Shown here: piece by piece, positions 1 through 9,581 of the stretch
Layout of the letters: each line of letters starts with the position of its first letter
How positions within the stretch are numbered: the first letter of the stretch is position 1
DNA from: Rhizobium sp. AAP43
GTDB lineage: Bacteria > Pseudomonadota > Alphaproteobacteria > Rhizobiales > Rhizobiaceae
Reading direction: 5' to 3'
Length of the DNA: 64,000 nt
Assembly: GCF_001296045.1 (NCBI RefSeq)
Contig: NZ_LJHS01000027.1
Span: 115,618-179,617, forward strand
Notes under the pieces: model-generated
The model's database searches: none
Told to the model about the DNA's origin: nothing
What the model saw: only the letters and a program-made list of their open reading frames with translations
Program-made: the position numbers and the translations under genes

Positions 1-1256
1 TCGGCAGCTTGCCTCAGCAATTCTGCTTTCAGCTCCAAGGGAAGGGCCTTCTTGTCCAGGCATTCGCGCAAACTGGCACGAGCGGCCGATAGGCGTTGTG
101 CATGCCTCAACCGGCTCGGGATTGCAAGACTTCCGACTCGCGTCCGCTCCTTGACAATCATCAACATCCGAGCCCGCAATTCGTCGATACCGGTACCGGA
201 AACCGTGGAGAGAGAAACATCAAATCCCTTCTGGTATCCTACTGTGTCGCCTGGTCGGTCGAGATCCACTTTGGTGCAGATCGTCAAGACATCACCTCGA
301 ACCGGCCCCAATTCGGCCGGAGGTGCCCGTCCAAGCTCGGAGAGATGGAGAACCAGGTCTGCATCTGCGATCGTCACAAAGGCGCGCCGTATGCCTTCAC
401 GCTCGACTGGCTCGTCGGTCTCTCGTAATCCGGCAGTGTCAAAGAGATGTACCTTGTAGCCATCGAGGTCCAGTTCGCAGTGAACAATGTCCCGTGTCGT
501 TCCGGCAATTTCGGTTACGATGGCCACGTCTCGGCGCACAAGTGCGTTCATCAAGCTTGATTTACCGGCGTTCGGTGCTCCCGCCAAAACCACGCGAAAT
601 CCGTCGCGAATGATCTCACCCGTTTTGGCTGTCGACAACACAGTATCGATTTCATCGGCCAGTGCCGCCACTTCGGACCAGATGCGATCTGAAACAGATC
701 CTGGGATGTCGCCTTCATCGCTGAAGTCGAGTTCCGCTTCGATCATGGCTCGCGCAAAGATCAGGCGCTCACGCCAGCGCTCATAGATGGCCGAAAGATG
801 CCCACTCGACTGCTCACTGGCGAGACGCCTTTGCATTTCTGTCTCAGCCGCCAGAAGGTCAGCCAGACCTTCTATTTCCACCAGATCAAGTTTTCCATTT
901 TCGAATGCGCGGCGTGAGAATTCGCCTGCTTCGGCCAGTCGCAAACCCTCGAATCCGGCTAATTGTTCAAAAACTGCGGCAATGACTGCCTTGCCACCGT
1001 GAAGGTGAAATTCAGCACAATCCTCACCCGTGAAGGACTGCGGTCCCGGAAAGGAGAGAACCAGTCCTTTGTCCAGAATATCACCGGAGGATGTGCGAAG
1101 CGTCCGAAGCGCTGCCACGCGTGGTTCTGGTAATGCGCCGCCGATCAATGTGCCCAAGGCGGCGAGTGCCATCGGCCCGCTGATGCGGATGACAGCAACC
1201 CCCGCTGGCGGCGCACCGGAAGCAAGGGCGAATATCGTGTCATGGGCTGCTGTCAT
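1..1256 (-). CDS. mnmE: tRNA modification GTPase MnmE (TrmE), 3' end off the left edge
   Basis: MnmE works with MnmG to put the (carboxymethyl)aminomethyl group on wobble U34 of certain tRNAs. The reading frame starts at the ATG complementary to 1254-1256 and runs leftward off the window, leaving 418 codons of a family usually about 440 residues long. The N-terminal folate-binding domain is followed by the inserted Ras-like G domain, with P-loop GAPNAGKSS, switch TTRD and DTAGLRE. The C-terminal end carrying the catalytic cysteine lies outside the window. It is co-directional with rho, 46 bases downstream of it. In Rhizobiaceae the next genes are normally mnmG, rsmG, parA and parB; that continuation is inferred, not seen. 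Confidence 0.96.
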   Translation of the reverse strand, partial: MTAAHDTIFALASGAPPAGVAVIRISGPMALAALGTLIGGALPEPRVAALRTLRTSSGDILDKGLVLSFPGPQSFTGEDCAEFHLHGGKAVIAAVFEQLAGFEGLRLAEAGEFSRRAFENGKLDLVEIEGLADLLAAETEMQRRLASEQSSGHLSAIYERWRERLIFARAMIEAELDFSDEGDIPGSVSDRIWSEVAALADEIDTVLSTAKTGEIIRDGFRVVLAGAPNAGKSSLMNALVRRDVAIVTEIAGTTRDIVHCELDLDGYKVHLFDTAGLRETDEPVEREGIRRAFVTIADADLVLHLSELGRAPPAELGPVRGDVLTICTKVDLDRPGDTVGYQKGFDVSLSTVSGTGIDELRARMLMIVKERTRVGSLAIPSRLRHAQRLSAARASLRECLDKKALPLELKAELLRQAA

Positions 1257-1279
1257 GAATAGAGCGCTCCTGACAAAGG

Positions 1280-1298
1280 AGCCGGCGCAAGGCCGGCT
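1280..1298 (-). terminator. weak hairpin between rho and mnmE
   Basis: A 7-bp GC-rich stem (AGCCGGC / GCCGGCT) with a 5-base loop lies directly after the rho stop codon. Read on the minus strand it is followed by CCTTTG, so the T tract is poor. It may attenuate rather than stop transcription into mnmE. Confidence 0.4.
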
Positions 1299-1302
1299 TC
1301 CA

Positions 1303-2568
1303 TCAGGTGTTCATCGAGTCGAAGAAGTCGCCATTGTTCTTCGTTTGCTTCAGCTTGTCGATCAGGAACTCGATCGCATCGGTTGTTCCCATCGGCGCGA
1401 GAATACGGCGCAGGACGAAGATCTTCTGCAGATCCTGGCGCGGTACCAGCAAGTCTTCCTTGCGGGTACCGGACTTCAGAATATCCATCGACGGGAAGAT
1501 GCGCTTGTCGGCGACCTTACGGTCCAGAACGATTTCCGAGTTACCCGTGCCCTTGAATTCTTCAAAGATCACTTCGTCCATACGGCTGCCCGTATCGATC
1601 AGGGCCGTCGCGATAATGGTCAGCGAGCCACCTTCCTCGATATTACGTGCGGCACCAAAGAAGCGCTTCGGGCGCTGCAGAGCGTTAGCATCAACACCAC
1701 CGGTCAGAACCTTGCCAGAAGACGGCACAACGGTGTTGTAGGCGCGTCCGAGACGAGTGATGGAATCGAGCAGAATAACGACGTCGCGACCATGCTCGAC
1801 CAGACGCTTGGCCTTCTCGATAACCATCTCGGCGACCTGAACATGGCGTACGGCAGGTTCATCAAAGGTGGACGAAACGACTTCGCCACGCACCGAGCGC
1901 TGCATGTCAGTCACTTCTTCGGGGCGTTCGTCGATGAGAAGAACGATCAGATAACATTCCGGATGGTTCGCCGTAATGGAATGGGCGATATTCTGCAACA
2001 GGACCGTCTTACCGGTACGCGGCGGCGCAACGATCAGGCCACGCTGGCCTTTTCCGAGCGGTGCGACCAGATCGATCACACGTGCGGACAGATCCTTGGA
2101 AGTCGGGACATCCAGCTCCATCTTGAAGCGCTCATTCGGGTAGAGCGGCGTCAGATTGTCGAAATGAACCTTGTGGCGGATCTTCTCGGGATCTTCGAAG
2201 TTTATTGTGTTGACCTTCAGCAGCGCGAAATAGCGCTCGCCTTCCTTCGGTCCACGAATTGGTCCCTCAACCGTGTCACCGGTCTTCAGCGAGAAGCGAC
2301 GGATCTGCGATGGAGAAATGTAGATATCATCAGGGCCCGGCAGATAATTCGCATTGGCCGAACGAAGGAAGCCGAAGCCGTCCTGCAAGACCTCAACGAC
2401 ACCTTCGCCGATAATCTCGACGTCCTGGCTCGCAAGCATCTTGAGGATCGCGAACATCAGCTCCTGCTTGCGCATGGTGCTCGCGTTCTCGACTTCGAGC
2501 GTTTCGGCAAATGTCAGGAGATCAGTCGGCGACTTGCTCTTGAGTTCTTGTAGCTTCATTTCAGCCAT
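1303..2568 (-). CDS. rho: transcription termination factor Rho
   Basis: Rho is the hexameric RNA-dependent ATPase that ends transcription at C-rich unstructured RNA. The protein is 421 residues when started at the ATG at 2568 ([14 protein letters not shown]); the frame extends four codons further to another ATG, but the MAEMKLQEL start is the one conserved in rhizobia. Visible features are the N-terminal Rho helix-bundle domain, the cold-shock-like RNA-binding domain (GFGFLRS near residue 60), Walker [13 protein letters not shown], Walker [15 protein letters not shown] and the Q/R-loop region near VLTGGVD. It stands alone, with a 190-base leader separating it from hemJ; rho leaders are often autoregulated, but I cannot assign a specific site here. 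Confidence 0.98.
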   Translation of the reverse strand: MAEMKLQELKSKSPTDLLTFAETLEVENASTMRKQELMFAILKMLASQDVEIIGEGVVEVLQDGFGFLRSANANYLPGPDDIYISPSQIRRFSLKTGDTVEGPIRGPKEGERYFALLKVNTINFEDPEKIRHKVHFDNLTPLYPNERFKMELDVPTSKDLSARVIDLVAPLGKGQRGLIVAPPRTGKTVLLQNIAHSITANHPECYLIVLLIDERPEEVTDMQRSVRGEVVSSTFDEPAVRHVQVAEMVIEKAKRLVEHGRDVVILLDSITRLGRAYNTVVPSSGKVLTGGVDANALQRPKRFFGAARNIEEGGSLTIIATALIDTGSRMDEVIFEEFKGTGNSEIVLDRKVADKRIFPSMDILKSGTRKEDLLVPRQDLQKIFVLRRILAPMGTTDAIEFLIDKLKQTKNNGDFFDSMNT

Positions 2569-2760
2569 GAAGGGGACCATAGAGATTGAGTTTTGGGAAG
2601 GAACGGCGTGCGCCAGGAATTCTTACGATTGCGAAGGCCGCAATTCACTGAATGTTACGCAAGCCATGAAGAGGGGAGTGCGGCGAAAATAGCGATTTCA
2701 CCACTGCACCGCAAGTGAAAACCGGCACCGGCCGAAATTAAGCCGCAAGCCCAGTCTCCA
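2569..2760. other. intergenic region between hemJ and rho
   Basis: This 192-base gap holds the rho leader and presumably its promoter. A short GC hairpin (CGGC-CGGT-GCCG around 2727-2740, followed by GTTTTC on the minus strand) sits just beyond the hemJ stop and could act as a weak terminator. I see no convincing small gene. Confidence 0.4.
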
Positions 2761-3297
2761 CTAGAATGGCTTGACGACGGCTAGTATCACAATGGTGATC
2801 ATCAGCAAAGTTGGTGCTTCATTCATAATTCGCCAGAACCTTGGCGTCCGAACATAGTCGCCCCGGCCAAAAGATCGGACCGCCTTGGCGAAATAACCAT
2901 GGACGCCCGAAAGCGCGAATACAGCGGCGAGCTTGGCATGCAGCCAGCCGCCCTGAAAGCCGAACACACTCCAGGCGAGATAGAGACCCAGAACCCAGGA
3001 CACGACCATGGCAGGCGTCATGATCACTGACATAAGCCGTTGCTCCATCACGGCAAATGTCCTCGCCTGCTCGGACCCCGGAGCACTGTCAGAATGGTAG
3101 ATGAACAAGCGAGGCAGATAGAGCATGCCCGCCATCCAAGAGATGACAGCGATGAGATGCAGCGCCTTGATCCAAGGATAAGCGTCATCAGGACCCGCAA
3201 GCATCACGCCAGCAGCAACAACGCCAAAGAACACGAGCGCAACCACGGCCTTTCGTGCAGCCTTTTGGCCAGGGCGTGCGTCGGTCTGCTTTTCCAT
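2761..3297 (-). CDS. hemJ: protoporphyrinogen oxidase HemJ
   Basis: HemJ (UPF0093/COG1981) oxidises protoporphyrinogen IX to protoporphyrin IX in the inner membrane of bacteria lacking HemG or HemY. The 178-residue protein (ATG at 3297) has about four or five hydrophobic segments. It shows the family signature KALHLIAVISWMAGMLYLPR, with the histidine that ligates haem, then RLFIYH and LHAKLAAVFALSGVHGY. The frame stays open 15 codons upstream, but that would run into hemE; the chosen ATG leaves a 4-base gap to the hemE stop. Sitting directly after hemE, two steps earlier in the pathway, strongly supports the assignment over the generic label 'CopD-like membrane protein'. Confidence 0.93.
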   Translation of the reverse strand: MEKQTDARPGQKAARKAVVALVFFGVVAAGVMLAGPDDAYPWIKALHLIAVISWMAGMLYLPRLFIYHSDSAPGSEQARTFAVMEQRLMSVIMTPAMVVSWVLGLYLAWSVFGFQGGWLHAKLAAVFALSGVHGYFAKAVRSFGRGDYVRTPRFWRIMNEAPTLLMITIVILAVVKPF

Positions 3298-3301
3298 CAC
3301 T

Positions 3302-4333
3302 TCATCCAAAGCTACGAACCCGACGAACCAGATCCGAAACATGCTCCGGGTCGGCCTGCGGCGTAATCCCGTGGCCGAGATTGAAAATCAATGGTCCCTG
3401 ACCCAGCACCTGCAAGATGGCATCAATCCCTTCATCAAGCGAGCGCCCACCGGCAACGACGCGCATCGGATCGAGATTGCCCTGAACAGGTCCGTCCTTC
3501 TGTAACTCAGCGGCAAAGCTGAGCGGTACCGACCAATCAAGGCCAATAGCATCCGCACCCGTCGCCTGCCGGTAGTTCTTCAACAAGATACCTGCGCCCT
3601 TCGCAAAGGCGATGATCTTGGCCTTAGGGCGACGTGCACGAACAGAGGCGATCATGCGGGCTACAGGACGAACGCTGAATTTCTCGAACTCGACCTCGCC
3701 AAGCACACCTGCCCAGGAATCGAAAATCTGCACGGCGTCAGCGCCGGCATCAATCTGCGAAACGAGGTAATCGGCGGAAACGTCGGCGAGGAAATCCAGG
3801 AGCCGCAGGAAGGCTTCAGGGTACTGATAGGCGAAAAGCCGCGCCGGTGCCTGATCTGGCGTACCGTGGCCTGCGATCATGTATGTTGCAACCGTCCACG
3901 GTGCGCCACAAAAGCCCAGAAGGGTGGTCTCTGTCGGCAATTCGCGTCTGAGGCGGCTCACCGTTTCAATAACTGGTTTCAGATGCTCAGTGATGCCCTC
4001 AGGGCTCAGAGCAGCAATTCCACTCTCATCGATGGGATCCATCTGCGGTCCGTGTCCCTCAGTGAAACGGACATTACGGTTCAGAGCATCCGGTATCACC
4101 AGAATGTCGGAAAACAGGATGGCCGCATCAAAGCCATACCGACGGATCGGTTGGAGAGTGACTTCCGTTGCCAGTTCCGGCGAGTAACAGAGATCAAGGA
4201 AACTTCCGGCATGGGCACGTGTGGCGCGGTATTCGGGCAGATATCGCCCCGCCTGTCTCATGAGCCAGATTGGCGGTGGCGTGACCGTCTTGCCATTGAG
4301 GACGTCGAGGACTTTTCGGTTCAAATCACTCAA
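3302..4333 (-). CDS. hemE: uroporphyrinogen decarboxylase
   Basis: HemE decarboxylates the four acetate side chains of uroporphyrinogen III to give coproporphyrinogen III in the cytosol. At 343 residues it has the usual length and carries the N-terminal signature [37 protein letters not shown] and the C-terminal [14 protein letters not shown]. It is the first gene of a hemE-hemJ pair transcribed away from the adjacent origin region. hemE beside the chromosomal origin is a well-known alphaproteobacterial arrangement (Caulobacter and rhizobia). Confidence 0.98.
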   Translation of the reverse strand: MSDLNRKVLDVLNGKTVTPPPIWLMRQAGRYLPEYRATRAHAGSFLDLCYSPELATEVTLQPIRRYGFDAAILFSDILVIPDALNRNVRFTEGHGPQMDPIDESGIAALSPEGITEHLKPVIETVSRLRRELPTETTLLGFCGAPWTVATYMIAGHGTPDQAPARLFAYQYPEAFLRLLDFLADVSADYLVSQIDAGADAVQIFDSWAGVLGEVEFEKFSVRPVARMIASVRARRPKAKIIAFAKGAGILLKNYRQATGADAIGLDWSVPLSFAAELQKDGPVQGNLDPMRVVAGGRSLDEGIDAILQVLGQGPLIFNLGHGITPQADPEHVSDLVRRVRSFG

Positions 4334-4736
4334 GGCTCAGGCCCCTTCAAATAAAGAAAAGAGATATAGATTCTTCTTCTATTTCTAAGAGTCTCTGACT
4401 ATCAAGGATTAAAGCGTGTCCACAGAGACCAGCCTTCTCGCCATTTGTCGCATCAAGTCGCTTCGTGTTCTCCAAGTTTCCCCGCAATCTGTGGAGAAGC
4501 TGAAATTAACCCGAAGATTCAACGATCTGGGAAATATGTTAATGGCTCCTCATCTGTGGATGACGTGGTGACTGACCAATGTGACATTGTGTTATCCACA
4601 CTATCCACAGATGCGGCGAAACGATCTTCGCTCAGGCTTTCGCTGTGGACAAATCGGAGGTTTTCCCGCCTCCTCCGAAGCGCGGGTGCAGAAGCCTGTC
4701 GTTATCCCAGTCTATCAACAGGTACCGGAGAAGATC
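4334..4736. other. oriC: probable chromosomal replication origin (oriC)
   Basis: This 403-base gap between divergent hemE and ppsR has the marks of an origin. A perfect DnaA box TTATCCACA lies at 4592-4600. One-mismatch boxes lie at 4601-4609 (CTATCCACA) and, reversed, at 4490-4498, 4555-4563 and 4644-4652; a two-mismatch box lies at 4416-4424. An AT-rich stretch at 4349-4412 is a candidate unwinding element and ends in a near-match to an IHF site (TATCAA-N4-TAA, 4400-4412). GANTC sites, the CcrM methylation target, occur at 4369, 4389 and 4516. Position next to hemE matches known alphaproteobacterial origins. Function is inferred from these features. Confidence 0.88.
4592..4609 (+). promoter_or_regulatory. 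tandem DnaA boxes, first one perfect
   Basis: TTATCCACA, identical to the strongest E. coli DnaA boxes, is followed immediately by CTATCCACA in the same orientation. They form the core of the box cluster in the hemE-ppsR gap. Confidence 0.88.
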
Positions 4737-5558
4737 GTGGAGAACAGGAAAAGCTACTTCCATCTCCACCTGATTTCTGACTCAACGGGTGAAACGCTCA
4801 TTTCTGCCGGGCGGGCTGCGACAGCCCAGTTCCGCGGCGTCAATGCGATCGAGCACGTCTACCCGCTTATCCGCAGCAAGAAGCAGGTCAAATCCCTCAT
4901 CGAGGCCATCGACCGCGAGCCCGGCATTGTCTTGTACACTCTGGTTGATCAGGATCTGGCGGCACTGATCGAAGCAGGTTGCCACGAGCTCGGTTTGCCG
5001 TGCGTCAACGTCTTGGCGCCGATCGTGGAGACGTTCCAGAGCTATCTTGGCGCGACGTATCGCGGACGTGTCGGTGCACAGCACGTTCTCAACGCCGACT
5101 ATTTTGCGCGCATCGAAGCCCTCAACTTTGCGATGGATCATGACGACGGTCAGGCGACGGAAGACTATGACAGTGCCGAGGTTGTCATCATCGGCATCAG
5201 CCGCACATCGAAGACGCCCACCAGCATTTATCTCGCCTATCGCGGTATCAAGACAGCCAATCTTCCGATTGTTCCTGGTGTACCGCTTCCGGAAGGTTTG
5301 CTGCGCGCAACGCGGCCGCTGGTCGTTGGGCTGATCGCGAGTTCGGATCGCATCTCCCAGGTGCGAGAAAATAGAATCCTTGGCGCGACATCTGGCTATG
5401 ATCACCGCGACTACCTTGATCGCGCAACGATCACCGAGGAGCTCAAATACATGCGATCCCTCTGCGCAAAGAACAATTGGCCCTTGATTGACGTCACACG
5501 CCGTTCGATCGAGGAGACCGCCGCGGCCATCGTTGCCCTGCGGACGAAGCTACGGTAA
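4737..5558 (+). CDS. ppsR: pyruvate, water dikinase regulatory protein family (PpsR; kinase-pyrophosphorylase, DUF299)
   Basis: DUF299 proteins are bifunctional: they phosphorylate a threonine with ADP and remove it with phosphate, controlling PEP synthase or pyruvate phosphate dikinase. The frame is open from 4581, but the conserved N-terminus begins [20 protein letters not shown] at a GTG (4737) preceded by GGAGAAG at good spacing, giving 273 residues, normal for the family. The earlier 52 codons overlap the DnaA boxes and do not resemble the family. The P-loop [11 protein letters not shown] is present. It is the first gene right of oriC and heads an operon with maf, aroE, coaE and dnaQ. 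Substrate (PpdK or PpsA) cannot be read from this sequence. Confidence 0.93.
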   Translation: MENRKSYFHLHLISDSTGETLISAGRAATAQFRGVNAIEHVYPLIRSKKQVKSLIEAIDREPGIVLYTLVDQDLAALIEAGCHELGLPCVNVLAPIVETFQSYLGATYRGRVGAQHVLNADYFARIEALNFAMDHDDGQATEDYDSAEVVIIGISRTSKTPTSIYLAYRGIKTANLPIVPGVPLPEGLLRATRPLVVGLIASSDRISQVRENRILGATSGYDHRDYLDRATITEELKYMRSLCAKNNWPLIDVTRRSIEETAAAIVALRTKLR

Positions 5559-5591
5559 GCCCAGCCAAAGCGTCCGTATTTGAGGTCCACC

Positions 5592-6191
5592 ATGACAGTC
5601 TCTCTTGTCCTCGCTTCCGGTAGTGCTGCTCGGCGCATGCTGTTGATCAATGCTGGATTACAGTTTGCTGTCGAGGGCGCGCAGATTAACGAACGGGAGG
5701 TGGAAGAGGCTCTTCCCCCAACTCAGCGCGGTCCAGAGGACGTTGCTCTGCATCTTGCAATCGCGAAAGCGCGCGACGTGTCCGAACGACATCCGGACGC
5801 AATCGTTATTGGCTGCGATCAGACCATGTCTCTGGGTGAGCGGATTTTTCATAAAGCCAAAGACGTTTCGGAGGCGCGAGAGATACTCCTGTCGTTGAGG
5901 GCGGCTGCTCATCATCTGAACAGCGCCGTTTGCCTCGTTCGCAATGATGAAGTCCTTTGGTCTCATGTAGGCGTGGCGTCTATGCACGTTCGTGCTTTCT
6001 CAGAGCAGTTTCTAGACGCTTACCTTGATCAGGCTGGTGACAAGATCCTGTCGAGTGTTGGCTGCTACCAACTTGAGGGTGAGGGGGTGCAGCTGTTCGA
6101 CAAGATAGAAGGTGATTACTTCACCGTGTTGGGACTGCCTCTGCTACCGCTTCTCGACGCTTTGCGTAAACTGGGTGTTAACCATGAATGA
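5592..6191 (+). CDS. maf: Maf family nucleotide pyrophosphatase (YceF-like)
   Basis: Maf proteins hydrolyse non-canonical or methylated nucleoside triphosphates to monophosphates. The 199-residue frame starts at ATG 5592, with GAGG six bases upstream; an upstream in-frame TTG (5580) is less likely. It has the N-terminal phosphate-binding motif in the form [12 protein letters not shown] and GCDQTM, and lacks the usual SPRR spelling. The pattern resembles the E. coli YceF (7-methyl-GTP) branch more than the YhdE branch; this is my reading by eye. Its last eight bases overlap aroE, and that overlap carries a parS-like site. Confidence 0.9.
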   Translation: MTVSLVLASGSAARRMLLINAGLQFAVEGAQINEREVEEALPPTQRGPEDVALHLAIAKARDVSERHPDAIVIGCDQTMSLGERIFHKAKDVSEAREILLSLRAAAHHLNSAVCLVRNDEVLWSHVGVASMHVRAFSEQFLDAYLDQAGDKILSSVGCYQLEGEGVQLFDKIEGDYFTVLGLPLLPLLDALRKLGVNHE

Positions 6192-7041
6192 TTCACGTGA
6201 AACAATCGGACCCCAGGCATTTGTCGCCGGCTATCCGATTTCTCATTCCCGCTCTCCGCTCATTCATGGCTATTGGCTGCGCACGCTAACCCTGGCAGGG
6301 CGCTATGAAAAAGTCGCGGTTACACCCCACGAGTTTCCCGCCTTTATCCAAGACCTGAAAACGGGTGCGAGAGGATATCGGGGCGGCAACGTGACCATCC
6401 CGCATAAGGAAGCGGCGATCGGTCTTGCCGATGTTGTTGATCCCATCGCCGAGGAGATCGGTGCTGCAAACACCCTCTGGTTAGAGGATGGCATTTTGCA
6501 TGCGACGAACACGGACGCTGAGGGTTTTCTGGCAAACCTCGATGCAGGCGATCCCGGTTGGGATAAATGCGGACGAGCAGTCGTACTGGGAGCCGGCGGA
6601 GCGAGCCGGGCAATTCTCCATGGCTTGCGAGAGAGAGGCCTTTCGCAAATTCACGTCGTTAACCGCACGGTCGATCGGGCAAAGGAATTGGCAGATCGGT
6701 TTGGGGCTCCCATCGAGGCGCATGCACTTGAAGCCTTGCCAGAGTTGCTGGCCGGAGCAGGGCTTTTCGTCAACACGTCATCTCTTGGGATGGACGGCAG
6801 CCCGGTGCCTGTTTTGCCATTTGACCGGATGGTCGACGGCGCCCTCGTAACCGACATTGTGTATGTGCCACTCAAGACAGAATTCATGCGGCAGGCGGAA
6901 GAAGTTGGCCTCAGAACAGTGGATGGCCTTGGCATGCTGCTGCATCAGGCAGTCCCTGGCTTTGAAAAGTGGTTTGGACAAAGACCGCAGGTGACGGACG
7001 ATTTGCGGCAAGTGATCCTCGACGACATTGGGCACCACTGA
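6184..7041 (+). CDS. aroE: shikimate dehydrogenase
   Basis: AroE reduces 3-dehydroshikimate to shikimate with NADPH in aromatic amino acid synthesis. The 285-residue protein has the substrate-binding [16 protein letters not shown], the catalytic lysine in NVTIPHKE, the NADP-binding [11 protein letters not shown] and NRTVDRA. Start ATG 6184 overlaps the maf stop by eight bases; the frame is open upstream but only inside maf. Codons 2-7 coincide with a parS-like palindrome. It overlaps coaE by one base (TGATG), so the two are translationally coupled. Confidence 0.97.
   Translation: MNDSRETIGPQAFVAGYPISHSRSPLIHGYWLRTLTLAGRYEKVAVTPHEFPAFIQDLKTGARGYRGGNVTIPHKEAAIGLADVVDPIAEEIGAANTLWLEDGILHATNTDAEGFLANLDAGDPGWDKCGRAVVLGAGGASRAILHGLRERGLSQIHVVNRTVDRAKELADRFGAPIEAHALEALPELLAGAGLFVNTSSLGMDGSPVPVLPFDRMVDGALVTDIVYVPLKTEFMRQAEEVGLRTVDGLGMLLHQAVPGFEKWFGQRPQVTDDLRQVILDDIGHH
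6189..6204 (+). promoter_or_regulatory. parS: parS-like ParB binding site inside the start of aroE
   Basis: TGATTCACGTGAAACA matches the bacterial parS consensus TGTTTCACGTGAAACA at 15 of 16 positions. It lies 1.5 kb from oriC, spanning the maf stop codon and aroE codons for Asn-Asp-Ser-Arg-Glu-Thr. Confidence 0.85.
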
Positions 7042-7646
7042 TGATCATCATCGGACTGACCGGCTCAATCGGAATGGGAAAGTCGACCACGGCAAAACTG
7101 TTTGCCGAAGAGGGCGTGCCTGTGAATGATGCCGATCAAGTCGTTCATGATCTCTATCAAGGAGCAGCCGTTGAACCCGTTGGCCTGGCATTTCCAGGCA
7201 CTGTTTCAGATGGTGTCGTGGATCGCGCGAAGCTCAGTGCAGCGCTGGCTCAGAATCCGGCTAACTTTGCCACACTCGAAGCCATCGTTCATCCGCTGGT
7301 CAGGGCAAGGGAAACTGAGTTTCTCTCCCGCCATCGGGCATTGGGAACTGAGATTGTGCTCCTCGATATTCCGCTCCTGTTCGAGACTGGTGGCGAGAAA
7401 CGCGTGGATGTGGTTGTCGTGGTCAGCTGTGAGGCTGCAATTCAGCGCGAGCGCGTCCTTGCACGGACTGGAATGACGCCTGAGAAATTCGAGCTTATCC
7501 TTTCAAGACAAGTTCCCGATGCTGAGAAGCGGGCACGCGCTGACTTCGTCGTGGATACGGGGCAGGGCATTGACGCTGCACGCCAACAAGTGCGAGTCCT
7601 GCTTGAGCAATTGCGTAACCGGCAAACGGAAACCCCCCATGCGTGA
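7041..7646 (+). CDS. coaE: dephospho-CoA kinase
   Basis: CoaE phosphorylates the 3'-hydroxyl of dephospho-CoA, the last step of CoA synthesis. The 201-residue protein begins [19 protein letters not shown] with the P-loop GSIGMGKS. It continues with the conserved [23 protein letters not shown] and a lid arginine region. Start ATG 7041 overlaps the aroE stop; its stop overlaps dnaQ by eight bases. Another CoA gene, coaA, lies about 37 kb away in this window. Confidence 0.97.
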   Translation: MIIIGLTGSIGMGKSTTAKLFAEEGVPVNDADQVVHDLYQGAAVEPVGLAFPGTVSDGVVDRAKLSAALAQNPANFATLEAIVHPLVRARETEFLSRHRALGTEIVLLDIPLLFETGGEKRVDVVVVVSCEAAIQRERVLARTGMTPEKFELILSRQVPDAEKRARADFVVDTGQGIDAARQQVRVLLEQLRNRQTETPHA

Positions 7647-8340
7647 AATCGTCTTCGATACGGAAACAACGGGCCTCGAAAACAAGGTCGATCGTGTCAT
7701 CGAAATCGGCGGGCTCGAACTGCTCAACCACTTCCCCACGGGACGGACGTTCCACGTCTATATCAATCCCGGTGATCGCAAGGTTCATCCGGATGCGTTG
7801 GCCGTCCATGGCATAACCGATGACTTTCTGAAGGACAAACCGAGCTTCGCCGACATCGTTGCCGACATGCAGGCATTTTTCGATGGTGCGAAATGGGTCG
7901 CCCACAATGCGAACTTCGATATCGGCTTTATCAATGCCGAGTTTGATCGCTTGGGTCTGCCGCCTGTGGCGCCGGAGCTGGTCGTGGATACATTGTCGCT
8001 TGCCCGGCGGAAACACCCGATGGGCCCCAATTCGCTCGATGCGCTCTGCCGGCGCTATGGCATCGATAACTCGCACCGCACGAAGCACGGCGCCCTGCTC
8101 GACTCCGAGCTCTTGGCGGAAGTCTATATCGAGATGCTCGGCGGCAGGCAGGCAGCACTTGGATTTGGCAGTGTCGACACACGCCAGACCGAAAAGACGG
8201 AAACCACCGAACTGGTCGAGTTTTCCTACGAACGTCCTCGTCCGCTTGCCGCACGGATTTCGGAAGAAGAAGCCAGGGGGCACGCGGCTCTCGTCGCACG
8301 ACTTGGTGAGAAGGCGATCTGGTCCAGATACACGGCATAA
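7639..8340 (+). CDS. dnaQ: DNA polymerase III epsilon subunit (proofreading 3'-5' exonuclease)
   Basis: DnaQ is the proofreading subunit of the replicative polymerase core. The 233-residue protein starts [16 protein letters not shown], giving ExoI (DTE), then Exo[11 protein letters not shown] and Exo[17 protein letters not shown], of the DEDDh type. The C-terminal tail that binds DnaE is present (SRYTA end). It overlaps the coaE stop by eight bases and ends the five-gene run from ppsR, with a strong terminator two bases on. A proofreading subunit within 4 kb of the origin fits the usual rhizobial order. Confidence 0.96.
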   Translation: MREIVFDTETTGLENKVDRVIEIGGLELLNHFPTGRTFHVYINPGDRKVHPDALAVHGITDDFLKDKPSFADIVADMQAFFDGAKWVAHNANFDIGFINAEFDRLGLPPVAPELVVDTLSLARRKHPMGPNSLDALCRRYGIDNSHRTKHGALLDSELLAEVYIEMLGGRQAALGFGSVDTRQTEKTETTELVEFSYERPRPLAARISEEEARGHAALVARLGEKAIWSRYTA

Positions 8341-8341
8341 A

Positions 8342-8365
8342 AAAAGGGTCCCTCGGGACCCTTTT
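8342..8365. terminator. bidirectional terminator between dnaQ and secB
   Basis: AAAAGGGTCC and GGACCCTTTT form a near-perfect hairpin with a 4-base loop, A-rich on one side and T-rich on the other. It sits between converging genes and can serve both. Confidence 0.9.
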
Positions 8366-8386
8366 CAGTCTGTGAGAGCCTAAATT

Positions 8387-8860
8387 TCAGTTCGGCACGG
8401 CCTGCTTCGAACGGCCCTGTTCTTCTGCCACGCGCTGGGCAAACATCTGGGCGAAATCGATCGGGTCGATCATCAGTGGCGGGAAGCCACCATTGCGGCT
8501 TGCGTCGGCGATGATCTGGCGAGCGAAGGGGAAGAGCAGGCGCGGGCACTCGATGAAGAGAACCGGAAGCATGTGCTCCTGCGGGAAACCAGTAATGCGG
8601 AAGACGCCGCCATAGACAAGCTCGGTGACGAAAACGACCTTGTCGCCATCCTTGGCTTCGGCACTCAGCGTCAGGACAACGTCAAAATCATTGTCCGACA
8701 GCGGATTGGCATTGACGTTGACATTGATGTTGATCGCCGGTGCCTTGTCGCGAGCCTGAAGCGAACGCGGCGCGCCAGGATTCTCAAACGAGAAATCTTT
8801 GATGTACTGAGCAAGGATATTGAGGGACGGAGAAGTCGTTCCCTGATTGTTGTCTGCCAT
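8387..8860 (-). CDS. secB: protein-export chaperone SecB
   Basis: SecB binds unfolded preproteins in the cytosol and delivers them to SecA. The 157-residue protein has the family core: [40 protein letters not shown] and [14 protein letters not shown]. Alphaproteobacterial secB usually stands apart from gpsA/grxC, as here. It is a single gene, converging on dnaQ and separated from fxsA by 86 bases. Confidence 0.97.
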   Translation of the reverse strand: MADNNQGTTSPSLNILAQYIKDFSFENPGAPRSLQARDKAPAININVNVNANPLSDNDFDVVLTLSAEAKDGDKVVFVTELVYGGVFRITGFPQEHMLPVLFIECPRLLFPFARQIIADASRNGGFPPLMIDPIDFAQMFAQRVAEEQGRSKQAVPN

Positions 8861-8946
8861 AGGGCGTGTCCTCGAAGATGAATGCTTAGGCCATCTAACA
8901 TTTGCACCTTCGCCTTACAACCCTTGGGCCTTTGTCTGCCAGAGGC

Positions 8947-9435
8947 CTAATCTTTGCCGATCCGTGGTCCGCGCCATGGTGTGTCTGTCCGAGTTTCGGT
9001 GCGGTACTCGTCAGCATCAAGATCGACGACATTGCCGTCTGCCGTTGGGTGCGAGAACCCGCTGGCTCGGGTAAAGCCACCACGAACGATGACGCGTGGG
9101 CGGACCAGACGCCAGGCGAGATCGCGGACGACTGGGATGAAAAGAAGAAGGCCTATGATGTCGCCCAGGAAACCCGGAATGATCAGCAGGACGGCAGCGA
9201 CGACGAGAAGTGCTGCGTGAACCAGCTGCCGGCCCGGATCAACCCCGCGTTTTGCTTCATCCTGGAGCCGCTGCAAGATCCCAGCCCCCTGGATGCGCAA
9301 GAGAGCGAAGCCCAACATGGCAGATAGAATGACAAGACCAAGCGTTGGCAGGACGCCGATGGCGCTGCCGACAAGGACGAAGCCTGCAATTTCGAAGAGG
9401 GGTGCTAAAACAAAGAGCACCAGAGGAAGGCGCAT
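8947..9435 (-). CDS. fxsA: FxsA family inner-membrane protein
   Basis: FxsA is a cytoplasmic-membrane protein; in E. coli its overproduction relieves F-plasmid exclusion of phage T7, and its normal role is unknown. The 162-residue product (ATG 9435, with GGAG seven bases upstream; an in-frame TTG 12 bases earlier is less likely) has hydrophobic segments at about residues 3-45 and 70-105. Family motifs are LFEIAGFVLVG, ALLRIQGAGIL and IPGFLGDIIGLLLFIP. The tail is charged and cytoplasmic. It is divergent from the Tim44-like gene, an arrangement common in rhizobia, with secB beyond it. Confidence 0.92.
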   Translation of the reverse strand: MRLPLVLFVLAPLFEIAGFVLVGSAIGVLPTLGLVILSAMLGFALLRIQGAGILQRLQDEAKRGVDPGRQLVHAALLVVAAVLLIIPGFLGDIIGLLLFIPVVRDLAWRLVRPRVIVRGGFTRASGFSHPTADGNVVDLDADEYRTETRTDTPWRGPRIGKD

Positions 9436-9581
9436 CGGCGGCTCCAAACAGCTTTTTGATCCGGATTATCGCAACATCAAGCCGGCCGGTGGCAAAGAAT
9501 GCGTTACGACGTTTGAATGATTGTCCCGTCAAGACTATATGGGAAGCTGAAAAAGCGAATTCAATCAAACTGGCGGTCTTC

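Noticed and set aside
1030..2553. A 507-codon open frame on the plus strand opposite mnmE and rho.
   Set aside because: It is antisense to two clearly conserved genes, has no recognisable domain, and is explained by high GC and codon bias of rho on the other strand.
4581..4736. A 52-codon N-terminal extension of ppsR.
   Set aside because: It covers DnaA boxes, does not resemble the family, and the GTG at 4737 has a good ribosome site and conserved N-terminus.
4334..4736. CtrA boxes (TTAA-N7-TTAA) in the origin.
   Set aside because: Only isolated TTAA half-sites are present (for example 4506-4509); none has a partner at the right spacing.
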